64,000 nt of DNA. Origin: Variovorax sp. J22P240. Its GTDB lineage: Bacteria > Pseudomonadota > Gammaproteobacteria > Burkholderiales > Burkholderiaceae_C. The position numbers were made by a program, and so were the translations under genes. The stretch lies in contig NZ_JASZYR010000010.1 in the NCBI RefSeq assembly GCF_030316855.1, positions 1 through 64,000 of the forward strand, written 5' to 3'. The notes under the pieces are model-generated. The model searched no databases and was not told the origin of the DNA. It saw only the letters and a program-made list of their open reading frames with translations. Positions 8,296 through 17,293 of the stretch are shown in pieces. The number at the start of each line of letters is the position of its first letter. The stretch's first letter is position 1.

Positions 8296-11200
8296 TCATG
8301 CGCAGATGGGTCGGAAGGCTGCCCAGTCGAAGAGTCGAGGTCGCAACGAATGGGCCCCGTCGGACGAGCGAGCATCGACTCCTTCTTTCACATTGTCTGA
8401 AATGACCCCAGACACCGTGGCGCGAAACGCTCGGGCTAGGTCAGGTGCTTCATCACTTGTCAGCATTCGCTCGTAGATCCCTGCAATGAAGTCAGGAACG
8501 CTGAAGTCGAGCACTGGATAGAGACTGGCGAGTACAGAGCCGGCGCCCACCTGCACGAAGGCACTGGCTAAGCCTATGAACTCGTCCGGAGAGTGGTTCA
8601 CGTCAGCTACCCCTGATTGACAGGCCGAAAGGCAGACAAAGTCCAATCCCTGCAACCTTGGCAACGCAAGAACGTCAGCCACTGTCAGCATTGATGCATC
8701 TTGCAATTCCTCGGCGAACTTGAAGACGAGGCCAGATCCTTCCGGATACCGGGCGTCGAAGTGGCCGTGCATTGCGAAGTGCAGCGCGTTCGGGCCCGAG
8801 CCGGCTGAAAGCTCTCGCGCGACGGCTTCGAAGGCATGCCGAGTCGCAGCCCCTGGACCGATAAGGGCCCGAGGCGGCTTGGACCAAGGCAAAGCCGCCA
8901 CCGCCGGCCACTCCCGCGTTGCCGCGGCGCCCAAGTCGCCTGTTGGATTGACGAACGCAGCAAGGTCCATCGGTCCACGAGCAGCCCGGCGATCGCGATA
9001 TGTCGCTAGCAGTTGGAGCGCAGTCAGCCCGGGGGAGAATCGGAGCACGCGCTCCTGAATCGCGAATACGCGCGGCCCTCGGTCACTCCTCCAGGCCACG
9101 TGAAGCGGCAGGGCATCGAGCACTCCCTGCGTCACGACCGTGAGGGGCCAGTCTCCGCGAAGCTTCAACTCGGCCTCGGCGAAGGCGCAGACGGGACCAA
9201 GAAATTCAGTCCAGAACTCCTGTCCCAAATTCAGAAGAACTGCCTCGAAGCGCTCCAAGCGCTCGGCTTGCGTGAGGCTACTCTCCTCGAAGAGATCGGA
9301 CTCGCAGCGCACGAAGCGCTGCAGCCACTGGTCGAGGGTATCGGTCTTCAGCCGGGGCATCATCAATTTGCGCAGTCCCTCAACGTGTCCGCTGGCCTCG
9401 ACGGCAGAGATGATGAAAACCACAGTTCCAACCGACGATGTGGCGGGCAGCGCCATTGCACCACCAGTGGGCGCGAAGTGGCGCAGGTCGTCGACCGTGG
9501 GCGGTTGCAGCAGTGTGTCCAAGCCCAAACCGTAAGTTTCGCGATCGATTGTCGCCGTCAGTTCGACTAGTTGTGATCGCAAATGGGACTGCGCCGGGCT
9601 CGTAGCGTCGCCGGCGGCCCAGTCCTCCTGGGATAGCGCCAGTCGCACCGAATCAAGCGCGCGGTGCAGGCTTGCGATGTGTTCGGCTTGCGACTCGGTC
9701 AGATTGCAGCGCGAGACAAGAATCGCGGCGTCGCCGAGCAGGCTCTCGCGCAAGAAGAAGCCGCGGTTGGATTCGACGAATGCAAGCGCTTCTTCCGTCC
9801 GCCCCAGGGTCGCCAGACACCACGCGCCCAGACCGCCGAGTTCCTTGCCGAGAGAAATCGACTGCTTGCGCCCTCCCCTGGTTTTCGATACCGCAAGTCT
9901 CATGGATCGCCGCTCTGCCGCAGCCTGCAGCCGCCACAAGGCTTGCTCATGGCGACAGGCTCGAGCGAGCCGCGCCGCATGTTCGACATCGAAAGACGGT
10001 TGATGCGTCGCTATCCAACTGAGGTTTTGTAGCGCGTCAAGGGCACGCGCTGCGCGTTCACCCGCTTCGATACTGGCAGCAAGGTCGCCGAGCGCCTCTT
10101 GCGCGGTAGCGATGACGGAATAAGCGTCGAAGCGCAACTCATGGCAGCGCACCTGCTCCCGTTCCTCCTCGGCGAGGTTCTCGAGCAGGCGCAGCGCTAA
10201 GTTGCCGTCGGCGAGCGCCTGCGGCGCCGCCTCGATCCGGTCGCGCTTCAGCAGTCCTTGCGCACGCATCAGCAAGGTGCCGCCGTACCGGCGAACACCC
10301 TCGTAAGGCTGCTTGTCGCCAAAAGTCTGCAGCGTGTAGTGGCGGATGTCGATCGCCGCGTCGATGTCACTGCGCCACTGCGAGTGGAATCCCCGCCCGC
10401 GCGTCAGCGAAGCCTGAGCCCTGTTTAAGTGGGCAGACGCCAAGTCGTCACACCACTCCGTTGAGCAGGCGCTTCGCCCCTCTCTAAATCGAGCTGCGAG
10501 CAATTCGATCGCAGTGTCCTGGGCATCCATGGTTCTGGACAACGCTTCGTCGGAATCGAGAAGCATTCCTGCGATGCCGGCCTGAAGCAACGCTTTCGCC
10601 TGCAGGTGCGTAAATGCCAGCTTCTGTTCGACATCCGCCGTATCGTCATGCGAGCCCTGTGCGGCTACAGCGGCTGCAGTGCTGTAGGCATCGAAGGCCC
10701 GCGCCGGAGTTTCGTCGAGCTCCAGCAGTCTGGCAGTTCCAAGGTTCATCCAATTGCTAGCCAGCTCATACCGCTTCGCGATCCCCATCACACCTCCTGC
10801 CGGCACGCCAACCTCGATTGCGGCGATGGCTCGCGTGTACGCAGCTGCGGCGCGGCTGGCGGAATTAGATCCACCGAGCACCAGTTCACACGAGGCAAGC
10901 CGCGACATGACTCGCGGCAAGAGCTGATCGTCACTCGCGAGCGTCGCACTGAGCCTCACCAGTTCACTCCGCCCCAGGATCGTCTTCTCGATAGACGCAC
11001 CAATCAACAAGTCGGCGCGATCCAAAATGGCTCGATGTACCATGTCGTCGTCCACTCCAAGTGCGGCACAATCCTCGATCACGCCGCTAAGGTCCGCGAC
11101 TAGATTCGCGTCGGAATAGACATTCGCGGCGTGCTTCGCCTCCACTTGCATCGTCAACAAGAGGTGCCGTATTCGAACGCGAGTGCGCTCCCGCTCGGGC

Positions 11201-12231
11201 GTTAGCTGACCCTTCGCTTTTTCCAGGTATTGCAGTGCTTGTGTGTAGTCCTCAAGCGCCAGCCAGTGGCCGTCATTGGCAACGTCGAGGCGCTGCACCG
11301 CGCGATCGATGTGCAGCTGGGCGCACAACATAAAAAGCTCACCGTCGTCGTCCCGACCTTGTACGTCGAGAGCGCGACACTCTCCCAAGGCGACGTCAAG
11401 CAGCTCGAGTGCGCGCTGTTTGCCGTCGCCCGCGTTCTCGGCCAGCGCCAAGCTGCCGAGACGTCCCATGAGGGCATTGGACGTGTCACGCTCGGCGCGG
11501 CTTACCAGCCGCTGCGACGCGAGACCGGCGAGCTCATAGCGCTCCACCCATAACTCTTTCGGTGCCCGCTCGGCAGCCGCAGCACAAATAGCCGCCACAG
11601 CGAGATCATGCGTTCCCTGGACCAGCAAGTCGGCGATCTCACTGGCGTAAAGGCCGGCGGGCGAATATCGGCCAACCTGCTGTATCGCCCATGCGAGCCT
11701 GCGCGGCAAAGCGTGCGCGACGCTGGAAGGATCCACCAGTTCGCTAGCCCACTTGTGCAAGTCGTCTGCTTGAGAAGATGAGAGCCCGTCGCTGGCACCA
11801 CTACCGACAAGTTCCAGCAGCCAAGCAGCCAGGATTGCAGTCGCTGATGCACCACCGCGCGCCAAGTGCACGGCGCGCTGGCGCACCCATTCAGGTTGAA
11901 ACGAGATCAGGTCGCCGATCAGAGCAGCCACGCAAAACGCAGGATGCACTAGTATTCCGTCGCGCAATCCGCCACGCTCGACAGCGGTCACCTCAGGCGA
12001 ATTCAAAGTTTCGTCATGCATCGCGCGGCAACGCATGAGAACCTGCAACGCGTCGGCGTTCCACGCAAGAAAGCGATCATGGGCCGAGTCCTCAACCCCT
12101 GTCCCGTTCTCTCTCAGCAATTTGGGCGCATCTGGGCTGGACAATGCGTCGTCTTCGCTCAGGCAACGCGCTTTGCCTGGCAAAGTCTGCGCAAACAGGA
12201 AGTTGGCAAACGGGTTGTCGAGAGGAGACAT
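8296..12231 (-). CDS. TPR-CHAT caspase-like protease
   Basis: The ATG at 12231, 19 bp after the stop of the upstream gene, gives 1311 residues; an open frame upstream of it runs back into that gene and is not used. Most of the protein is Ala/Leu-rich helical repeat of the TPR kind (for example AYSVIATAQEALGDLAASIEAGERA). The C-terminal ~250 residues are a CHAT (caspase HetF-associated with TPRs) domain with the catalytic His in HFAMHGHFD (about residue 1155) and the Cys in LSACQSG (about 1204), both intact. CHAT proteases cleave partner proteins after activation, as Csx29 does in type III-E CRISPR or the proteases beside bacterial gasdermins. The partner gene just upstream is the natural candidate regulator or substrate (inference). 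Confidence 0.88.
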   Translation of the reverse strand: MSPLDNPFANFLFAQTLPGKARCLSEDDALSSPDAPKLLRENGTGVEDSAHDRFLAWNADALQVLMRCRAMHDETLNSPEVTAVERGGLRDGILVHPAFCVAALIGDLISFQPEWVRQRAVHLARGGASATAILAAWLLELVGSGASDGLSSSQADDLHKWASELVDPSSVAHALPRRLAWAIQQVGRYSPAGLYASEIADLLVQGTHDLAVAAICAAAAERAPKELWVERYELAGLASQRLVSRAERDTSNALMGRLGSLALAENAGDGKQRALELLDVALGECRALDVQGRDDDGELFMLCAQLHIDRAVQRLDVANDGHWLALEDYTQALQYLEKAKGQLTPERERTRVRIRHLLLTMQVEAKHAANVYSDANLVADLSGVIEDCAALGVDDDMVHRAILDRADLLIGASIEKTILGRSELVRLSATLASDDQLLPRVMSRLASCELVLGGSNSASRAAAAYTRAIAAIEVGVPAGGVMGIAKRYELASNWMNLGTARLLELDETPARAFDAYSTAAAVAAQGSHDDTADVEQKLAFTHLQAKALLQAGIAGMLLDSDEALSRTMDAQDTAIELLAARFREGRSACSTEWCDDLASAHLNRAQASLTRGRGFHSQWRSDIDAAIDIRHYTLQTFGDKQPYEGVRRYGGTLLMRAQGLLKRDRIEAAPQALADGNLALRLLENLAEEEREQVRCHELRFDAYSVIATAQEALGDLAASIEAGERAARALDALQNLSWIATHQPSFDVEHAARLARACRHEQALWRLQAAAERRSMRLAVSKTRGGRKQSISLGKELGGLGAWCLATLGRTEEALAFVESNRGFFLRESLLGDAAILVSRCNLTESQAEHIASLHRALDSVRLALSQEDWAAGDATSPAQSHLRSQLVELTATIDRETYGLGLDTLLQPPTVDDLRHFAPTGGAMALPATSSVGTVVFIISAVEASGHVEGLRKLMMPRLKTDTLDQWLQRFVRCESDLFEESSLTQAERLERFEAVLLNLGQEFWTEFLGPVCAFAEAELKLRGDWPLTVVTQGVLDALPLHVAWRSDRGPRVFAIQERVLRFSPGLTALQLLATYRDRRAARGPMDLAAFVNPTGDLGAAATREWPAVAALPWSKPPRALIGPGAATRHAFEAVARELSAGSGPNALHFAMHGHFDARYPEGSGLVFKFAEELQDASMLTVADVLALPRLQGLDFVCLSACQSGVADVNHSPDEFIGLASAFVQVGAGSVLASLYPVLDFSVPDFIAGIYERMLTSDEAPDLARAFRATVSGVISDNVKEGVDARSSDGAHSLRPRLFDWAAFRPICA

Positions 12232-12250
12232 CGCACCTGGCCGCCTGGCG

Positions 12251-12823
12251 CTACAGGTCGAGCAGGTGCCAATTGCCGTCGGCAGTGCGCTCCACCAATC
12301 CCCGAGTAAGGCCGGACGAAAGCCGGAGGTCGGACAGGCCAACGAGTGTGCGGCTAACCTCTTCGGGATCTGCAAGGTCCGGCGCGCCTGCGACTGCCAA
12401 AACGATCTGTGCCAGCGAAGCCGATCCGCCTGCCAACTGAAGAGCTGCCACCAGACGCAGCTGTGACGGCGTCAGCTTGACCGCTCGCCGCATAAGCCTT
12501 CGTGCCAGCAAGATAGCCGACGAGATAGACGTCGCGACGGCTGTCACTACGGCTGGCATCGATTTGCTGTCTGCGACCGCTGTAGCAGCGGCGACAAGTG
12601 CCGGAGAGAGTGTGGCGATAAGGTCTAGGTCGTCGCTGCGAATCACCCAGCGACCCAATCTGGCTCGGAAGCCTCCGTCAGACTTCACCCCGAAGTCATC
12701 GACACACTCCGCAGCAACGTGCAAAGCCACAGCAGGCATCACACCCAATTCAACCAGCCGACTGGCTAGAAAGTTCCTGGCATCGGCACGACTGGCAAAG
12801 TCTCGTGTTTCAGACTGATCCAT
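12251..12823 (-). CDS. Small partner of the TPR-CHAT protease
   Basis: The ATG at 12823 is preceded by AGGAAG at a good distance, giving 190 residues (MDQSETRDFASRADARNFLA). Residues ~75-125 form a long Ala/Val/Ile-rich hydrophobic stretch (MPAVVTAVATSISSAILLAR) followed by basic LMRRAVK. The last 70 residues (LTPSQLRLVAALQLAGGSAS, later GLVERTADGNWHLL) look like a winged helix. It is 19 bp upstream of the protease gene in the same operon. I do not recognise the family and it lacks gasdermin features. It may be the sensor, adaptor or cleaved effector of the protease. Confidence 0.7.
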   Translation of the reverse strand: MDQSETRDFASRADARNFLASRLVELGVMPAVALHVAAECVDDFGVKSDGGFRARLGRWVIRSDDLDLIATLSPALVAAATAVADSKSMPAVVTAVATSISSAILLARRLMRRAVKLTPSQLRLVAALQLAGGSASLAQIVLAVAGAPDLADPEEVSRTLVGLSDLRLSSGLTRGLVERTADGNWHLLDL

Positions 12824-13159
12824 TGTCACTTCCTGAGCAAAGCACATGAGTTTTCGACGCCCTCTGCACAGCCCGAAGAAGGGGGTCGTATTGCTTGACG
12901 TGCCGAAACGTGCGACGTCGTCGGCGCCTGTGACGCCACTCTACACTGGGTCGTTCCTATTTGGCCATCACACCGTTCGCATTCAGCGCGATCGACCGCC
13001 ATAGGACTCCGCGCGCATCGACGACAGTGGGTCTAGCGCCTTCGCGCCCAAGAAGCTGATCCCGACCCTTCTCGATCGCGACGACGTTCAAAAAGAATAG
13101 CTCGGCGCCCAGGCAGTTCAAGCTCCGGCGGTGGAGCTGACGCTCATCTCACCCGGCAA

Positions 13160-13404
13160 CTCCCCTACCCTGCGGCCGATCGTCCGAGCTATCGCCCGAG
13201 CCCACTCCTCACCACCCTGCCCAGGCAGCCACGGCTTGCCCAGCTTGACGTTCGGCCCTTGGCGCGCGCCGACTTTCGTGGGGACGCGGCGCGACCTGGG
13301 CCGCGACCCACTGGGTGACCCCGCTGCCCGGTCGCCGGCGCCGGCCTGGCGATCACTGCGACAAACGACAGCTCTCTTGGCCGCGGAAGTGGGAGTCTGG
13401 GCCC
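13160..13404 (+). repeat. Dispersed intergenic repeat copy R2
   Basis: R2 keeps the right half of the element well (GGCGCGACCTGGGCCGCGA, GGTCGCCGGCGCCGGCCTGG, ACAAACGACAGCTCTCTTGG, GTGGGAGTCTGGGCCC) and also the CCCTACCCTGCGGCCGATCG start, but the middle-left part (13185-13275) has diverged. It lies in the gap between the CHAT operon and the IS110 remnant. The rest of 12824-13570 shows no coding gene. Confidence 0.7.
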
Positions 13405-13569
13405 AACCGAGTCATTCGAGGATCATGTTTAACGTGCCACAATGCAGACACTCAGACACTCAGGCCTCGCTGAATCCTGCGCCGCGGCGTCCGGTCGTTC
13501 TACCCAGTGAAACCGGCGTCCGCCGCCTCGCCATTGCAGACACCATCTGCCCTGTCCGGCTGTCGTCGT

Positions 13570-13838
13570 CGTCAATAGTTCGGCATTGGGCAGGCCCAAC
13601 CCCGGAGCATGAAGCGTGGGGCGTGGCTGGCGACGGGTGGAACGTGGTTGTAGGATAAAAATGGGCGCTGCTGACGAGGTCGGCCTTCCCTTGGTGCGGT
13701 AAGCCCGTTCAATAGTTGGACCCGCAGTCCTGCGAGCACCCCGGAATGTGGCAGAGGGCGGCGACGCCCCGAAGCACGCTTAGTAGAGCTCGATGACGAG
13801 GACTGCCTGCGGTGCCCATCAACCGCCAGGAGGTTCTC
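13570..13838 (+). other. Noncoding left-end region of a truncated IS110 element
   Basis: This stretch precedes the truncated IS110 transposase and lacks coding character. In IS110 elements the region between the left end and the transposase start encodes the bridge (seek) RNA that guides recombination, so part of one may persist here. I cannot fix the terminal boundary or the RNA fold by eye. Confidence 0.35.
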
Positions 13839-14036
13839 ATGCAAGTGCTTTTCTCGCGCTGTGCGGGCTTGGACGTGCACAAGGACACCATCGTGGCCTG
13901 CGTGCGATGCGTCTCGCCGCCCATGCATCAGGAGGTGCGCAGCTTCGGCACCACGACTGCCCAGTTGCTCGAACTGGCCGACTGGCTGGCCGAGCACGAC
14001 TGCACCCACGTGGCGATGGAGGCCACCGGCGTGTGA
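13839..14036 (+). pseudogene. IS110-family transposase, N-terminal fragment
   Basis: From the ATG at 13839, with AGGAGG just upstream, the frame encodes 65 residues, including GLDVHKDTIVACVR and HVAMEATGV, which match the start of the RuvC-like DEDD domain of IS110 transposases. Full-length members are about 340-400 residues. The frame stops with TGA immediately after ATGV, so the element was truncated and cannot transpose. Confidence 0.85.
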
Positions 14037-14266
14037 TTTGAACCTTGATCGCCGGTCATGTCATTCGAATTGTGGAGGCCTTAGGCCAGTCGCATTGGGG
14101 CAGACGCTCAACAGAGACCCTATCGGGTTTCATGTAAAGCAAAAATCCGTCAGGCAACTCGCGCGCTAGGCGATGCGGTTGCAGGAAACCTCGATCCCGA
14201 ATGTGTTGCCGTCCTTGTCGACTGGGCCCACAATGCCGATGCCCGGTGAGACCGATGGAGGATTCC

Positions 14267-15319
14267 GTGAGAACCAACCTGCTTGCTTTTCCGGTGATGC
14301 TCGCCTTGCTGTTATCTGCCTGTGAGAAGCGACAGGCTGAGCAGGCTCCATCGGCTGCGACTACTGCGCCTGCGGCGACGCCGGGAACGGCACCACCGCC
14401 TGCGCCTGTGTCTCAAAAGTACAGCGTATTCGACGTGAAAGTCTGGAGTGACCCGAATTCGTACAAGGTCGATATGTGCCCCTTGGTCGATCAGTCGCTC
14501 ATTCTGTCGGCGGGAAAGCCCCCAGATCCAGCGCTGCAGGCGGCGGATCTCTGGTGCCGAGTTGAGCGACTACCGAAGGCGCCTCAGGGACCAAAGCCCC
14601 CCCAATCGCCAAGCATCCCGGTGCTTGTCCAGACAGCGGACGGAAAGGCTTTCTATGGACTAATTGATCGCAAGGACTTGGCGAATGCAACCGACGCCTG
14701 TTCGGCTATCGCGAAGGCCATCCCCGCTATCGCACCTCAGGATCCGGATGCCATGTTGCTGTCCGCAATGTCCCAATCGGGCTGTCAATCCATTAGTGCA
14801 GAACTACTTAAGGACAATCCGTTGGTTGTGATTGCATCGACAACGGTCATAGCCCAGGGTGCAGTGCGAGACGTTGCTCAACTAATTCAACAAGACAAGA
14901 ATCTAGCGCCAGTTGGAAAAGTCATCGAAGACTTGAACGAGAAGGCTTCAGACGTTATGCGCGATGCGGTCAAGAAACCGCTTGATTGGGCCATCGCACA
15001 TCCTCAGGAGGCCCTCACAGCGTTGCAGCCTGGGCTTGCGAATATCGGACCTGCTCAAGCAAAGGCATTGGCGGAGCAGACCGTAGCGTTCATGAATGCA
15101 AGCGGTGTTCCCAAGGAACAAATAGATCAAGCTGCTAAAAGTTTGGGAGGCCCCGGGGCTGCCGCAGTCCAGGCCGCTACAGCAATCATTCTTCCGCCCA
15201 CTCCAGATGCGATCTCAAACAGTGCAAGACAAGTGGTCGAGGGGGCGAAAAAGGCCGCCGACGCTGCTAGTAGAAGCGACGTCAACCCCGGCAACTGGAA
15301 GGTGCCGAAGTGTTGCTGA
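14267..15319 (+). CDS. Putative lipoprotein of unknown function
   Basis: The GTG at 14267 has GGAGG at 14257-14261 five bases upstream, so it is preferred over the ATG at 14255. The 350-residue product starts MRTNLLAFPVMLALLLSACE, a lipoprotein signal with lipobox L-S-A-C, followed by an Ala/Pro/Thr linker (residues ~27-50). The middle is of unknown fold with several Cys, and the C-terminus ends NPGNWKVPKCC. A lipid-anchored periplasmic or outer-membrane location is likely. I do not recognise the family. Its K-V-x-K-C-C end resembles the C-terminus of the Cys-rich protein encoded at 17294-19810. Confidence 0.75.
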   Translation: MRTNLLAFPVMLALLLSACEKRQAEQAPSAATTAPAATPGTAPPPAPVSQKYSVFDVKVWSDPNSYKVDMCPLVDQSLILSAGKPPDPALQAADLWCRVERLPKAPQGPKPPQSPSIPVLVQTADGKAFYGLIDRKDLANATDACSAIAKAIPAIAPQDPDAMLLSAMSQSGCQSISAELLKDNPLVVIASTTVIAQGAVRDVAQLIQQDKNLAPVGKVIEDLNEKASDVMRDAVKKPLDWAIAHPQEALTALQPGLANIGPAQAKALAEQTVAFMNASGVPKEQIDQAAKSLGGPGAAAVQAATAIILPPTPDAISNSARQVVEGAKKAADAASRSDVNPGNWKVPKCC

Positions 15320-15459
15320 TGACAGCAGCGGACGGCGTTAAACTCAGTTGTCGAAGGGTTGAAGCTCCAGCTTGATCCGTAAAGCGCATTGGGTCGTCGT
15401 TGCCTGGGGACTGGACTGGTCCGGCCGTTGCTCGGCCAATCTGACCTCGGGTATCTCGA

Positions 15460-16165
<706 letters not shown>

Positions 16166-16460
16166 GAGAAGCACAAAAACCCAGATCTTCGCTTCAGCGC
16201 TTCCATTGAGCGCTTCTGGCTCTCGACCGGTTGTATCCGCAGCCAGGAGCGGGCGTCGGAAGAGGGGCGCTGAACATAGATGAGGTCAAGACGTTGGTGG
16301 CTGCGGTAGCGGGACTAAGCTTGACTAAGCCGCGGCAAACCAATTCCTCACATGCGACCCTCGACAGCCAAGCTCGAGACGTTGATGATATGCCGATCAA
16401 GCAAATCCTCTTGGGATCTTGAAGATCGCTCTGTAGTCTGCACCGTAGGAGATGAAGAAC

Positions 16461-17153
16461 ATGTTGAGGAGAGGAATCGCGGCCTTACTGCTTTCGTGCG
16501 CTGCAGAAGCCAACGCAACACCGGAGTTCCTGCTTGAGCCGAGCGGACAGGCCACTGGCAGCAGTTGCCAGTCCTACGCGCTTGCTGTGGCATTGGCTTT
16601 CAAGCGGGACGCAGCCTTTCCCGTGCAGACCGCATCGGACCTACGCAAGGTCGAAACGGGGATCCGCTCGAAGATTAAGCAGGCGGCCGGCTCGGCGGAC
16701 GTCACTCACGTTCACGTGAAGGCCGGCTTCGACGCATACACCAGCGGCAGGTACAAGCTGACGATTAAGCCAGGCGAGTTGGCCGCCGTTGGCAATGCGG
16801 TGGCTGCTCGCTCGGGCGTAAGTTCCGAGCAGGCGACGCCGCCGACTTTTCTTCTGGGCGCCGTGGTGAAGGACGTGCTGCTCGCTTCTGCCACGCGGAT
16901 CGGCAAAGATTCCTATGGCGGCGGGCACATCTTCACGATTCTCGGTGCGACCCTGCCAGCAAACAGCAGCCAGAAGTTCCTGATTCTGAACAGCGGCGTG
17001 AAAGTGAAGGGCGAGAACACAGCGCGGAAGGCCTGCTCCGACGGCGTGCCGGACAAACTGGATCCTTACGTGGCAATGCTCGGCTGGACGAAGAGCGTCG
17101 ACATCGAATTCAAGCAGGCGAGCGGCAAGGTGCTGCTCTGGACGATCGACTAG
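16461..17153 (+). CDS. Secreted papain-like cysteine peptidase (predicted)
   Basis: The ATG at 16461 has GGAG nine bases upstream, so it is preferred over the ATG at 16452, which overlaps that site. The 230-residue product has a signal peptide (MLRRGIAALLLSCAAEANA). A papain-type order of catalytic-looking residues follows: Cys36 in TGSSCQSYALAVALAF, His156 in GGGHIFTILG and Asn177 in LILNSGVK. Overall similarity to known C1 or C39 peptidases is weak, so the fold is inferred from motif order. It would act in the periplasm or outside the cell. It lies 140 bp upstream of the Cys-rich secreted protein on the same strand. Confidence 0.6.
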   Translation: MLRRGIAALLLSCAAEANATPEFLLEPSGQATGSSCQSYALAVALAFKRDAAFPVQTASDLRKVETGIRSKIKQAAGSADVTHVHVKAGFDAYTSGRYKLTIKPGELAAVGNAVAARSGVSSEQATPPTFLLGAVVKDVLLASATRIGKDSYGGGHIFTILGATLPANSSQKFLILNSGVKVKGENTARKACSDGVPDKLDPYVAMLGWTKSVDIEFKQASGKVLLWTID

Positions 17154-17293
17154 AAGGATTAGGCGCGACCGACCGCCGCGCGCCGCCAAGTGCAAGCCAA
17201 CAGCTGCGGGATCGGTCAATGGAGCTACCACCTCTATCCGGACGCCGAGTTAAGAGAACAGGTTGGCTCGATCGAATATATGGAGGAGGTGAG

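Noticed and set aside
12251-12823. Partner of the CHAT protease as a bacterial gasdermin
   Set aside because: Too short and helix-rich, with no N-terminal Cys or beta-rich pore-forming pattern.
14166-14254. Minus-strand frame ending VDKDGNTFGIEVSCNRIA
   Set aside because: It looks like the end of an unidentified protein, but only about 25 plausible residues exist before sequence unlike coding DNA; may be a gene remnant.
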